This document shows positions 13,224 through 41,265 of a stretch of DNA of 64,000 nucleotides, piece by piece (positions within the stretch are counted from its first letter, which is position 1; every line of letters begins with the position of its first letter). Both the position numbers and the translations under genes were made by a program. The notes under the pieces were generated by a model, which made no database searches, had not been told where the DNA came from, and was given only the letters and a program-made list of their open reading frames with translations. Source of the DNA: Daphnia pulex (Eukaryota > Arthropoda > Branchiopoda > Diplostraca > Daphniidae). The stretch covers positions 1,612,001 to 1,676,000 of the forward strand of contig NC_060026.1 in assembly GCF_021134715.1 (NCBI RefSeq), in the 5' to 3' direction.

Positions 13224-13475
13224 ATGTCGGTCGAGAGGAAATGGGAAACCCTATTACACACACTAGGAAACCATCGGAATGACGCTGGGGGTAAGTAATA
13301 ATAATACGTTGTCTGGTTTGTCAAGGAGGGGTGGAGGGCTATAGAGGCCGGTCCTGCTCCTGCATTCTGGCTGGAATCAACTTTCATTTTGCGATTCTCT
13401 CTTGCAGGATGGTCAACGTCGGGCATATCGAATCTCGTCCAGCTCCTCTTTGATCCGCTTCTCCGCATCCCCACG
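13224..13475 (+). other. doubtful two-exon coding segment, unknown product
   Basis: An ATG at 13224 opens a 22-codon exon ending at a GTAAGT donor (exon 13224-13290). After a 117-nt intron with a pyrimidine-rich CTTGCAG acceptor, a 68-nt exon (13408-13475) continues in frame and ends at another GTAAGT donor. The joined frame gives 45 residues, ending in a leucine-rich part (ISNLVQLLFDPLLRIPT). Both donors and the acceptor are close to consensus. No next exon or family was recognised. It could be part of a nested gene, an upstream exon of mGluR with a short upstream ORF, or chance. Confidence 0.22.
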
Positions 13476-16400
13476 GTAAGTCAATGACCTCCTCGCAAGT
13501 CTATTACAATCTATAATGATATCACAAGGCGATTGGGCGGAATTCCGTTGGCGAAAAAAAAAAGAAAAGTTTTTATTCTTTTTTCTCATCGTTCCGTGAA
13601 ATTCGCATCGGGAGTCCCAAATGTGGTTGCGCTGGATTTTCTTTTTTTGGCCTAAAGTATTCCGGCGGGACGGATGCGACCGAATATCGGATGACGGCAT
13701 AACTCTCGGTGAAATACGTCACTTGGCCGCCATTGCGGATCGAGTTCACCATCCATCAGATTTCCCCCTTCCTTATTATATCGGATGGAAAATGTAAATT
13801 TTTGACAACTGCTGGGTTATTTTATTTTCTCGATTTTTCGCCCTTATTTTTCTGCGAATCTGATTGGTATTTCATCAAGTCAATATTTTTGGACTCTTTT
13901 TCTTTCCTTCTTCGTCACGGAGTCCCGCGGTATTTTTCTTCTTTTTTTATTTTTCTTTCTCCCGGTCCTCATTTTGGCTATCGCTCGATTGAACGACTTG
14001 ATCGTTTCTGCCGTCAGCGCTCAGCGCTCCCCGGGAATGAGCCGATGCTTACTCCGCCGAAATGTTTGGCTATTATCCGTCTGCCACACATTCGTCAGCT
14101 GGGGAAAGGAGAAAAACCATCCATTTCCCCCCTTCCATCCATCCATCCGTCCGCCAGTAAATTTTTTTTTTCTTCTTTTTAGTTTCGACGTTTTCCATCC
14201 GAGTTATCCGCCCGCTCCTTGTTATCGATATCACAGGAGCCAAAGAAAAAAATAGCTCCTGGTTTTCTGTCTGATGGCGTAGCTTTTTTTCTCTTCTTTT
14301 TGGTGGATTGGAAAAGAGACAACTGAGCCCCTTTTTACCTCGGTCGATAGATTCTGACAGCTCAGCGGCATTGGCTTCCTCCTAAACGCTGAGGGGAAAG
14401 AAGAAGAAGAAGAAAAAAAAGAGCTTGTCATATCCTCCCAATCATAATAGAAGGACGGAATCATCGAAAAATGTTTCACTCCCCGCACATCCGACCCAGC
14501 AGCTCCTCCTCGTTTGGTTGGTTGGGTGGGTCGTTTTTATTACGGGACAAGTAGTAGCTATAGCAGCATAGCACAAGAAGTGTGTGTGTGAATATTATGG
14601 TAACCTTAACCCTTTACAAGTATTTCCCAGGGCCCGTAAACAAGTTTGAAAAAGAATAAAATAGGAGCGGATCGATTGAGTCCAAGGGTAAAAGAAATCG
14701 TCCAGTTGGCTATAAATATTCGTGTATCGATCCTCGCATCTCGGCAGCATCGTTTTCAATCAGTCAAAACGTATATTATACAACTGTTGGAAGTAGTCGT
14801 CGGACTTCCACCAATTTCGACGATATATTTATTAAAAGCTAGTTTTTTTTTTCTTTTTCTGTGACCCACCCCCCGACTCGAGTGGCTCCCGGGTTTTTGA
14901 TGTATGGGAAACACGATCGATGTCAACTTCTGATGATGAAAAATGGGGGAATCGAGAAAAAAGAAAAAAAAGTATATTTCTTTTTTGAAATTTTTATATT
15001 GAATCTGATTCTTTCCACGGAGCTCTCTCCCAGGGATGCAAATGTTGTATGCCCCCCGAACTCTTGATGGATGTCTTTGTATATTCGTTTTTGTTATTTG
15101 CCGTCTCTCTTTTCCCCTCGATATTTTTTTATATTTATAACTTTGGCATCTTGGGGGAATTCAAAATTTACTTTTTTTCGGATTATTTCGTTCGTCCAGA
15201 CGAAATTGAGAAAAAAAAAAAATTTATTTTTAGATTTTTAGATCGTCTGGACGTTTGTCGATTAATCGATCGCTGATGGGGGGGGGGGGCAAAAAAAATC
15301 GACCTGGTTGTTGTTTATTTCTGATCGAGAGTAATTTATTTCCATCCCATTTATCTAAATGAAAAAGAAAAAAACAACATTAAATTGCCATTCCTCAATC
15401 TTCGTATTTCAATTCCCCCTCTCTCGATTGTGGTGGAGCTTCGCCTTTCGATCCCGTAAGGATCCGGAAACCCCTGTGACTTTACTGAAGGAGGTGGGTT
15501 GGATGGGGGGGACTATAAATCAGCATTCATTCCGCACCGTTGAATTTTTCTTGTCTTTTTCTTCGAGCTCTACTTTGGCGAGGTAGACTTTGATTTGGAG
15601 AGGTTTTTCCCTCTCTCAAGACTTTTTACTTCTTCTTGACTCAGTTGTGCGTGTGTTGACTTTATCCAGCAGCGGAAGACAAAAAATGGGACAGGGTTGG
15701 GTGGCGGCCGGAATTGTTATTCAGATGGGAGGGCCATCGGCGAGCAGCTAGGAGCTAGAGATCCTGTTCAAAGTTAGAGACTCGATAAAAAAAGTCTGGA
15801 ATTCAATTTTGTTTGTTCTGACCTTGGTTCGTTCAGCAAAGAATTGGGAATGACCGATTCCATGTCATCATCCCCCTCCCCGGTGGGGGGACGACATTCT
15901 GCCGAAACCATCCAGCGGATATACTTGCTGTCGTGAGTAAAAACGGATTGGCCAGCCTTGTCGTCGACTCGGCTCGATTGCTAAATGAACTCGAATTCAA
16001 TAACGAACCGACTCAAACAAAAAACAAAACAAAACAAAAGGCCCTCCGGAATTTTATTTTCTCCGCCGGATCAACTTTTTTTTCTCCTTTTCAAAAACTT
16101 GAACCTTCGATCGACGAAACTTTTTCTTCTTCTCTCCTCTTTCCTTTGTGTCAAGGAAATCCCAAAAGAAAAAAGAGACTTTGATACATCAACAGGGGCT
16201 CCTATTCTTCCCACCCTGACGTCGGTGTAGAGAGTCGAACAGTGTCGTCGTGCTCGTCGTCTCACCCGACTTGTAATTGCTAAACTTTTTTTTGTTCTTT
16301 CCAAATTTTCCTACCGAGAAGAAGAAGAAGAAAAAAGGAATCGGCGCCGGTCGGAAATCCTTCGCCTTTGTAGTTGTTTGTGTGTGAGCTCCTGATAAGA

Positions 16401-19400
16401 AATCGCTCATTATAAAAGAGACGCTCCTTCTCGTCTAGCTCCTTTTGTCTCGTCATCGTCACGCGGACATGTTCCGGCCAGAGCGACATCTGCCCTGGAT
16501 GGGAACTGCTTCTTCCAACCGACACACAGACACATCAAAGGAAATGGCACACACGAGAAAACTATCATGTCGGTAGTGTTAGATGGGGGAGCTTCCCATT
16601 TATCTCGGGTTGACAAGCCGGGCAAGCCAGAGAGTCCGGCTGCTGCTGCTCTACTCTACACCCAAAAAAAAAATTTCATTCCGGCGAAGAAGAGTCCTGA
16701 TGCTGGCGACTTGCGGGTGTGGTCGGGGTTTGATATATCCTAATCAGCCGCCGGCTAGACGAGTTTTCGCAAACAGCCAAATTGTCGCTTCGCAATTTTG
16801 TTTTTTCTTCGCCATTTCAAACTAACCGCCCTCCAAAAAGTTGTTGTCGTTTGGGATTCAGGAGAGCTGGAAAGTCGTCAAAACTTAATCCTTTGGGTTC
16901 ATCCATTTTTGATTGCGTGTGTCGGTCGTATAAACTCACCCAAGGATCGAGGCTCTACACACACACAGGCCAGTGTGAATTGACATTGCGCCGACGGGCG
17001 GATGATGACACCCCCCTCTTTGATGCGTGAGGAGCTGGGGGAGGATCTCAACTCTAACAAGGACAGGCAGGAGCCAGGAGCCCATCAGGAGTGTGTGCGC
17101 TATATAGTACGAAAATGAAAAGGGGGGGCCTGGCGCTCCTAAATGAAGAGAAAGTACCACCAGCAGCAGCAAACGGCCTGTGCAAAGACACGCAGGAGCG
17201 GGAGATGGATAGAATGGGAGGGAGAGAGCTCCTTTTATATATTTTTTTCACGGACAACGTCAACAAGCTTTTCACGACGGGAATGAGAGGAGAGTAGAGT
17301 AGAGAGAGACCCGTGTGTGTGTGTTTGACGGGTCGATATGATGTGTAGGGCGAGAGACGGACATGACAGGTGCCGGGCCTGCCATAGATGCCGCCGAATC
17401 CTATCTGCTCTGCTCTTTTCAGATTCCCTCATGTCTTGGACCTTGTTATCGACAGTTTCGATTCATCCTGCCCTTCTATCTGTTTGCCTCCTCCTAATGT
17501 ACACACACGCGCGCGTCGAGTGTGAAAGGCTTGTATCAGCTATTTAAATAGGAGCTCTTAGGAGCTGAGAAAGAAAAACTACTTGTCAGTATTTTTTCCC
17601 CGTCTTAGGAGTAGCAAGGCTCTCCATAGAAATCTTTTCCATGTTTCTCAGCCCCCCTGTCGTCGTGTGTGTTTTTATACATCGAACGGGCGACTAGAAA
17701 AAAAAAGACGATCCCGTTCGTGGCAATTTTGTGATTTTCAATAAACGCTGGAAGGATGGAAGGCCGGCACTTTTCTATTCATCTCTCTCTTCTCGGAGAT
17801 GAACACGTTTTAGACTAGTACGACGACGACTACCGGCTGATTTATATTCAGCGCGGGGAATTTGATTCATCCGCTGCAAATCTCTTTTTTTCTTTCTTCC
17901 ATTCCTTCTCTCCGTAACACACCACAGAGATGGAAAAGGGGAATTTTTCTCTTTTGTGTGTGTGCGGGTATATAACAAATGCAATGCAGTGCAGTTATTC
18001 CAGACGCGTCACGTCACTTGAGCCGATTCGGCAAGAAAAAAAGAAAGAAATGTGTGCGTGTAATTCTTTTTCATTGGGAGCTGGGGGGGCGGCCGTGCGG
18101 ATGTCTTTTCTCTCTCTCCCTGCTCATGTTTACATTAGATCCGGGGGTCTCTTTTCTTTTCTTTCTGTGTCGCCGACGTTATATTTGGATATCTTGTGTA
18201 AAGCAATTGGAGTCTCTATACCTACTAGAAGGATCTGTCCTTTGCAGAAGAACAACCAAACATTTCTGCTGATGCGCTATTGACCGGGGCTCTCACTCGG
18301 AGCTGCCAATCGAATCACAAATTGAAACGAAAGGATCTAGCAACACAGCAGGAAAAAGACGTCTCAGGCTGAAGAGATACTATATACAACACGCTCTCTC
18401 TCTCTATTCCTGCGAGGGATCTTTTCTTTTTACAACAATTTGATTTTCTTTTTTTTTCTTTTAAAAAAAGCTTAGACTTTTTACAACTTCAGTTTTTCCA
18501 AGTGTTTTTTTCTTTTTTATTCGTTGGGATTTTGTTGTTTCAGTAACGAGAAAAACTTTTTATTTTTTTAAATCCTTGAAGGATCGAGTTCAATCCTGGC
18601 GGTGTGTAGCGGGTTAATAAGAAAGGATGTGTTGGTTGGTGGTGTGGGGGGGGGGACGCCAACAAGAATGTTTTTTTGTTCTTGATTTCCTGTCAAGAGA
18701 TCAGGAAATGATTTCATCATCAACTTGGCGGCCTCTCCTTTCTGCCCACAGTCTGGCATTGCGTGGGCATTTTGAACGATTTTTGTCTCCCCCTTGTGAT
18801 TGGAACCCCCCTGCCAAATAAAAGAAGAAACAAAAAAAGCTACTCGGAGCTTTGATGTAGGAGCTTTGACTAAAGTATCTCGATCTTTCTTTGTGTACAT
18901 ACACGGGTCCGTGCTGTTGCTGCCCCACAATAATGTCGCAGGATTTTCATAGAAATCGCACTCACCCGCCGGTGGGTGTCGTTTTTTGGGCGGGATGTTT
19001 TGGCAGACGAGTTCCGGATTTGAAAATCAAAACTTTTTTTAAAAATTATTATTAAAGAAGAGTCGAATCTGCAACGGAGATCTCATTTCCTTTTCTCTGT
19101 CCTGTTTTTTCTTTTCTTTTTAGATTGACGTGAGGAACGAGCGGGAGCAAAAATTTTGATTTTCCCGTGTCGTCGAGGTGTTTGTTCTTCCTACACATCG
19201 TTCCTGTCGGGATTCTCACACTCGGTAAGATTCTCCTTTCTACCTCCCTCGTGACACGCCCAGGAAGGTAGAAATGACATCAAACGGGAATTTTTAAAAA
19301 AAGAAAGCGGGAATCTTTTCTAATTCTTTTCTCCTAGATTCAATCAATTTCTTCTTCTTTTTATTTTTTTTTAAACTCCGGAACTTCACGTGTTGATGGA

Positions 19401-20903
19401 AACGAATCTTTCGTTTGATGTGAAAATGTTTTTTTCTTTCTTTCTTAGTCGGGAAAAAGCGATCGATTCATTTGCGGGAGAGATGAGGATGTTGGAAAAA
19501 AAAATGAAGAGGCGGGGATGGATGGATGGATGGATGGAGGCCGACGACGGATTTCGCCATTTTCATTCCGAATCGAAATGGAATCTGCGATCTTTTACGA
19601 GTGATAGGCCTTCCCAATTTTAGACACGCGGCCGAGGATTTATAAGAGCCGGTGTGTAACGCAGAAGAAAGGGGAGAGGGGCCGGGAATTTTGCAATTAT
19701 CTTCCAGGTGGATCCGATCCTGCCGGATTATTTATTACCAGAAATAGACCGCACAGTAAATAGTAATCCGCCGTTATTCTAAATTCATTTGGCGTGATCC
19801 TACTCTACCCACTCCACGTGTATCGTCCGGATTACACGACTATTTAAAAATCTGAGCTAGCTCATTTGAAATTCGAATTCGATTCCGACCGGATGACCAC
19901 CACTGCCAGACGATTGTTTGTTTATTGCTAAACTGTTTTATTTTATTTTTTTTCGGCGCGACTGGCCGTCGTTCGATTTCTTTTGACGTCACAAATTTTT
20001 TTTTCTGCCAACTTTTGAGCAGAAGAATTTACATTTTCCGGAAGTACTGCCGGAATGTTTTATTCCATTTTTATTTTTTTTATTTTTTAGGCGGAAGGAA
20101 AGACAACAACAACCCCCCAAAATAAAAATGAAGAAAATGGCAGCGCCGGCGCAGTTGACATTACTCCTCCTCCCTTTCCCTTTGGGGTTGGAAGTTTGTA
20201 TCTGGCTGGTTCTTCTTCTTCTTCTTTTCTCTCGGCGACGATGATGGTGATATCCCCGTCCACACACACACACGGGAAAAGAGAAAAGAAACGGTCGGGT
20301 AGGAGAGGCTGAGAGGAGCGCGCAGCATCCCAGTCCCGGAATATCCGCGACTGCACGCACCTTGCGAGCGGGTAGTCGGTTGGCGTAAGGTGGGCCAGCA
20401 GGATCCTTGCCTTTTGTCCTCCCGCTCGGAACTCCTTTCACTTTCTCTCTCTCTCCTTTTCTCATTGATTCTTTCTCTCCTTTATCTTACTAAGCAACTC
20501 ATTTTCTCATTTCTATTTTCATCTGAAATTCCGTTTGGGTTTTTGGTTGTTTTTCTTTAAATTTTGAATTTACCCGCCGTTTTTTTTTTCCTTTTTTTTC
20601 CCCGAAAGGAGAAATTTATTTGAATGTCTTCGACACCGAGTCGTTCGTCGTTGACGGCCACTTGACACGTCGGGGACCGTTCAATAAATTTCGATCCTTT
20701 TTTCCCCCACATCCCCTGCCCGTCCCAAATTCGATCGGTTTAATATCCGCACAGAAATTAAAAAAAAAGGAATTTTAATTCGGTGTAAATCAAAGGTTAG
20801 TGGTTTGGTGCTGGCTGGGCTGGTTGCGAGAGAGAGAGTTGAAGCGGATGACCGGACAAGTGGAGACATCCGGAGAACAAGATCCTCGTCGCTGCCACCA
20901 GCC
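13476..20903. other. 5' flank / probable 5' UTR region of mGluR
   Basis: No recognisable exons. From about 16 kb the sequence repeatedly carries GGAGCT/AGCTCC-type hexamers (for example near 16388, 17072, 17551 and 18846). A (GGAT)5 run lies at 19516-19535. A TTTATAAGAG element near 19638 is a weak promoter candidate. The stretch before 20904 is T-rich and then becomes coding-like, consistent with a 5' UTR, but no transcription start can be fixed. Confidence 0.4.
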
Positions 20904-36419
<15,516 letters not shown>

Positions 36420-36890
36420 GGAAGGTGCGAGGTGCTGCTCTAAATTCAAATCAACGGCCAGGAAAAAGTTGAAAAAATCTCATCTATAGACATTTCAGAT
36501 GTACATTTTTTGAAAACTAAAACAATCGACAAATCATTATCAACTAACTCATGTCTTATTTCGAAACAAACAATTTTTAGAAACAAAACTTTTGACATTA
36601 TCAGATGGCGGCACCTCGACACATTCTCAGCAGCTAAGACTTTTTCTTCTTTTTTTTTTAAAAATTATCTTTTATTCATTTCGATTGGTAATTTGATCAG
36701 AAATGGGTTTCTTTCCTCTCTCCTCCTGCATCCGTCCTCGTGCGATCCCCCACTATTTTCGGCGTTCATTTCAAAACCCGGTGATCTCTCTTAAGTTAAC
36801 AATTAATTTCGAATTGATTTTTTGGGTTTTCCATATTTAAAAAAGTTTATGTAATTGAAGTTTTAAAAAATAATAATAATGTTGTACATA

Positions 36891-36896
36891 ATTAAA
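36891..36896 (+). terminator. mGluR poly(A) signal
   Basis: An ATTAAA hexamer about 475 nt after the stop codon, followed about 30 nt later by a GT-rich element (TTTGTGGGTGGTTCTGT), the usual downstream element. AATAAA copies at about 37023 and 37482 are alternatives. Confidence 0.5.
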
Positions 36897-36919
36897 GCTG
36901 TCGGTATTGAGGATTTGAC

Positions 36920-38756
36920 ATGACCTTTGTGGGTGGTTCTGTCTCGGCAATCGAGTCCCGCAACTCTTTCCCAAATTTTCAAAAGGACCGCGGAATTTGT
37001 TTTATTCTCTGAAATTCAAATTGAATAAAAGAAAAAAACAATTAACGACCGTCCCGGAAGGAATTGAAAAGGTGTTGCGGGATGATTGACTGAGCCCCCT
37101 TTGCCGAGACAGGATCACACAGACAGGATTGATTCAATCATTTTTTTAAATTTAATTTCTGTTTAAACTGAAAAAAATATATCACCGTCAGCCAAAGGGA
37201 TAAAAAATAAATCATTCGCTGTTGATATGAAATGAATTTTAAAAGGGTTCGTTGTTATTCCTAAAAAAAAATGAATCATTCTTATGTGTGTTGTTAACTA
37301 TCATCAATAAGAGAAAAAATTCCTTGTATCGATTTCCCCCACCCACCCTACTCAGCACCGTCTACCCACCCCCAGTTGTAATAATGTTAAATCAATTCAA
37401 TAATTCATTTCTCTTTCTCTCTCGTCTTATTGACTCGGTTAAACTAAATTGGACTCGCTCGCCGTTGCTTTTGTGTGTGTAAATAAAAGAGAGGACTTAT
37501 CTGGACAAGATGTAATCCTGTACTATATACATATATATATGCTACATACATACAAATATAAATTAATTTCTATATTATAATATTTAATCGAGTTCTCTCT
37601 AGCCCATTTTCTTATTTTATTTTCCTTTTTTTTCTTTTTTTTCCATGTTTTTAATTCCTCGTGATTCACGACGCCGTGAGACATTTATGACCCGCTCGGA
37701 TGGAATTCTACTTCATCTTCTTCTGGACGATCTAACTGGCACACACACACACGCCGGCCGGTTGCAGTTGCATGCATAAACATGATTCAGAGTGGCGGCG
37801 GTGGGGCTGTGCTAATCGCATAACTCGTCGGCAGACTAGACGCAGTTTTTGATATACGGGCGACGTCGCCGAGTTGTCACGTCCGCTCGGGCTATTTTAT
37901 GCGGTAAGACCAAGACCAGTCGAAATACTTATGATTATACTACAAGCGCTGCTGCTGCTGCTGCTGCTGTGTCACGTTGATAAACTACGGTAATAGAGAC
38001 GTCGCTCTATCTAAGCTATACTACTTGTTCGGTTTGGCGAAAAAATTCCTGGGGCGAATGAATAATAGTTCCCCCCCCCCCCCAGAGGGTCGGCGGGAAA
38101 TATTTAAAACATCTCTCGTCTCATCGTTTTTATTTCTCAATTTCGTCGTCAACAGCATTTTAAAAAGAAAACCACCCACTAGCGTTATTTTGTTGTCGTC
38201 TTGTCACATATGGTAGATATGTGTGTGTGTGCGCCATTTGCGCGGGTGGGAAGCGAGATGTCGGAAAACTAAAAAAATGGAGGCCTACTACATCTACATC
38301 GTCGACGTTGTCTTATCTCTCTTCTTATAGGGAAAAAATAAGAGGCTGGCCATATCTGAATGGATTGCGACATCAAAGAGAGTTGGGCTCTCCTCCCTGG
38401 AGCTACTCTGCTGCTCATCCTACAATATCTCTGTACTCTTATTCGTCCCTCCCATCTAAAATATCCGAGCATTCAAAGATCATCTGCGTCTTTAGATGTC
38501 GTCCCCGGAGGGTCCAGACACAGCCGGCAGCGGGGTAGACACACACACTGTGCGTTGTTAGATATAGTTGGGGAAGAAGAAAAAAAGGAGAGAGAGACTC
38601 TTGATAGGAAAACTCACTGTACAGTAGTCTACACTATGCATCATTTATGAGCTGGGGACACACGAGGACCAAACAGTCGGGATACATACTAGAGCTGGCA
38701 AAGTGAAAAAGACACAGAGCCGAAAAGGAGGCAAAGACACACACAGGACTGACTTG
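36920..38756. other. intergenic region downstream of mGluR
   Basis: No coding exon recognised. Contents: AT-rich TATA/CATA repeats near 37525-37570, a (CTG)7 run at 37948-37969, and a long C tract at about 38071-38083. This may include alternative mGluR 3' ends. Confidence 0.45.
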
Positions 38757-38837
38757 TATAAATAGAGGCGAGTGCTGTGTGTGTGCAAATACACAAAGTG
38801 AAATCAGTTCAACAAAAACGTCAATAAGAGAAGCACG
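38757..38837 (+). promoter_or_regulatory. TATA promoter with a candidate first exon and donor
   Basis: A TATAAATAG box at 38757-38765 is followed by GC-poor leader-like sequence, a TCAGTT initiator-like element near 38803 and a consensus donor CACG|GTAAGC with the exon ending at 38837. The leader has no ATG before the donor, so it would be a non-coding first exon. No downstream exon was identified with confidence. The candidate coding pieces around 41489-46380 are on the same strand and could belong to it. Confidence 0.4.
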
Positions 38838-40600
38838 GTAAGCATCAAATAAGGCCACTTTTATTCCAGCAAGTTGGCAGTTTAGTTTCTTCTTTTTTTA
38901 TTTCCTTTTTTTTTTTTAGATTTTCCAATTGGTAGAAAAATAAACGGCGACTCTTTGCCAGTGGATCAAATGGCGCACAGGAACGGGGATTATCGATCAA
39001 TAACCGCAATTGGATCTACTTAGACATCGACACTGCCTAGATACCTTGCGCATAATCTCTCTCAACTCCGGAACGGTTAAGATCTCAGATGGATTGGGGG
39101 GGAGTGTAGGTGGGAAAATTTATAAGCCGAGACGGAAGTCTATAATGACGTAACAAATATTTTAGCTCGTTAGATCGCGTTGTATACACCTTGACAACAC
39201 CCGTGGAAACCTTTGCTGGATGCTGGATTGTATAATAATAAATAACACGGGCGGATAGAATCAAACCAAAATGGCCGATCCGATTTATTAGCGATTGTCT
39301 ATAGATCGCGGGACATGGGGAAATCTACGCGAAAATAAATTGGATCGCAATGGCAATTCATCAAGAATTCCGGCGGAGAGAGCACGTCCTCCAATCTATT
39401 TATATGTGTATATACCAGACTAGAATCACCTCCCCCAAAAAAAAGATATTATACACATCTATATGGTATAACAATTCATCAAACTGAGGGTGGGTGGGTG
39501 GGTGGGAGATCTATGCTCAACTTGTGTGTGTGCGGATTTCTCCGGGAATAATCCGCGTGATGGAAGAAGAAGAAGAAGAAAAAAGCTTTTTAGAGAAAGA
39601 AAAGAAACTCTCTCTGCTCTCTTGCACTATGTGCTGAAGGGAAAAGAGATTGCCTACACATATCAAGATGAGATGGTATACGTAGGCAGCGCGTGCTGCG
39701 ATGTTCGATTCGAATCTCGGCCGCTTTCTCCCGATTTATCATCGATCCTCCCCGAGAGTTGTCTATTACATAACGGCGGGCTCCTAGCCGTTATTCCCGG
39801 ACGTGTCGTTATTATTATTTTAGCTCCCCATCCCATGCATCTCTCTTTGCTTTAAAAAAACATGTTTTCTCGTTTCGAAATATCAAGTTGACGACATTGA
39901 AAATGAATTCACTTTTGACTGATGGATTTTAGACGTAGAGACCCAAAAAAAAAATAAAGTTTCCCGACAACATTTCATTGATGGATTGGATAGTTTTGCA
40001 CAAGTTGAGTGGATGAGAGGCCTTCTGTGTCTTTAGCTCATTAACCAAATGGAAAAGCTTCTTCGGCGGAGCCTGAACAAAGTTATTCGGCGCCGCTTCG
40101 ACTCTTTCTGATCCCCTCGACCTCGATCCCGAAATCTTATTCTAATGCGCTGCTCAAACAAAGTTACTATTAATTACAAGATGTTTTTTTCGTTACCAGG
40201 CGACTTTGCTATTAGCCCAAAACAATATTCTAGTACCCCAGTAAACTGATTAAAAGTAAAAGGAAATTTATTTCGCTTTGACTAAGTAAATACTTTGTGA
40301 TTGGTATTTTCACGTTCGATCAATCCCGACTTTTCAACAAGCACGATAGGTGGCAGTAGATACAATGTGAACAAGTCTGTATTGGTCGTGAAACATTGCA
40401 CATAAGAGATAACGTTACAATTTCCAATTAAAACGAGAACACGGAGTGGCAATTTCTCACAGCTGACTGTTGATTAAATCAGCTGATTTCCAAGTACTAG
40501 TTCTTGTGATCTTGATTAGTCGAGTATATCCATCCATGACAGTCGATTCGAAATTACCTACAAAGTCGTGAAAAGTTTAAGGAATTAGTCTCTTTCGAAA
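38838..40600. other. stretch without recognised exons
   Basis: Would be intronic if the 38757 promoter is real. It contains five GGG runs separated by single T at 39488-39506, a strong G-quadruplex candidate, and a short inverted repeat TGCCTAC/GTAGGCA at 39651-39688. Nothing coding is supported. Confidence 0.4.
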
Positions 40601-40703
40601 TGTTACACGAAAAGTTTTAAAGAAAAGTTACCAAACGAAATCAAAGACTGCCATCTTCTTCCAGACGACTGCGAGCGCGTCGTGTGGAGTAAAACAATTC
40701 GTT

Positions 40704-40854
40704 TTACTTGGAACGGGCACGCATCTTCCTGCGCTTCCGCTTCAACCTGCGCATACGCTTCTTACGCCACTGCACGAGAAATGTTTAATCACAATGATTA
40801 ATTAACGCCAACACTACAACTTAAGACAAAGTTTTTTCTTACCTTAGCTCTCAT
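40704..40854 (-). CDS. RpL41: 60S ribosomal protein eL41
   Basis: Minus strand, two coding exons. The first, 40854-40843, gives MRAK; after a 73-nt intron (40842-40770) the second, 40769-40704, gives the rest, starting WRKKRMRRLK and ending KMRARSK. The 25-residue, almost wholly Lys/Arg product matches the extremely conserved eL41, the smallest ribosomal protein. A further non-coding 5' exon lies at about 40997-40975, spliced to 40868 just upstream of the ATG. Its start is pyrimidine-rich (CTCTTCTC), as expected for a 5' TOP transcript under growth control. The gene is too short for ordinary ORF finding. Confidence 0.96.
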
Positions 40855-40868
40855 GTTGCAGTCGGACT

Positions 40869-40997
40869 CTGCAATAAAGACACGGAAAACAATTTAGAAA
40901 TTAAACTTCGATATTTAAAAATTAAATGAGAAATTCACTTTTAAGAGAGAGCAGAGAGAGAATGGAGCACTTACCTTTGGAAGACTGCTGAGAAGAG
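40869..40997 (-). promoter_or_regulatory. RpL41 5' TOP exon and leader intron
   Basis: On the minus strand a CTCTTCTC tract at about 40997-40990 begins a short non-coding exon ending at 40975 with a GTAAGT donor. The acceptor TTGCAG lies before 40868. A terminal oligopyrimidine start and a leader intron are typical of ribosomal-protein genes. Confidence 0.6.
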
Positions 40998-41118
40998 TGA
41001 TTTAAAGTGACACAATGCAGACACTAGGTTGACTATGGGCTATACCCAGCCCTTCGGAGGAGTGAATGCAATCAAAGAAAAATTCCCACTTCTTTTATTA
41101 AGTGGGGGGGAGGGGGGG

Positions 41119-41265
41119 CACGTAACAAAGGCGAAATATTTTATAATCCGGTGCTATCGCGCGCTCCCCCGATGGCGAATAAGGGTGGGGCTCTGGAGGT
41201 TAGGTAACAATTGCAACAAAGGCAAGCCGGTAATATATATATTTCGCCTTTGTTAGGCCTACGTG
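41119..41265. mobile_element. small inverted-repeat element (MITE-like)
   Basis: The ends are inverted copies: left CACGTAACAAAGGCGAAATAT, trailing into TTATAATCCGG, and right the reverse complement of CACGTAGGCCTAACAAAGGC plus GAAATAT. The right arm has an extra GGCCTA block and a longer TA run. The element is 147 bp with no coding capacity, upstream of RpL41. No clear target duplication was found. Confidence 0.45.

Noticed and set aside
20805..20903. In-frame upstream extension of the mGluR first exon
   Set aside because: The open frame continues upstream, but its apparent start is a TTG codon. The ATG at 20904 has a good context and begins a proper signal peptide.
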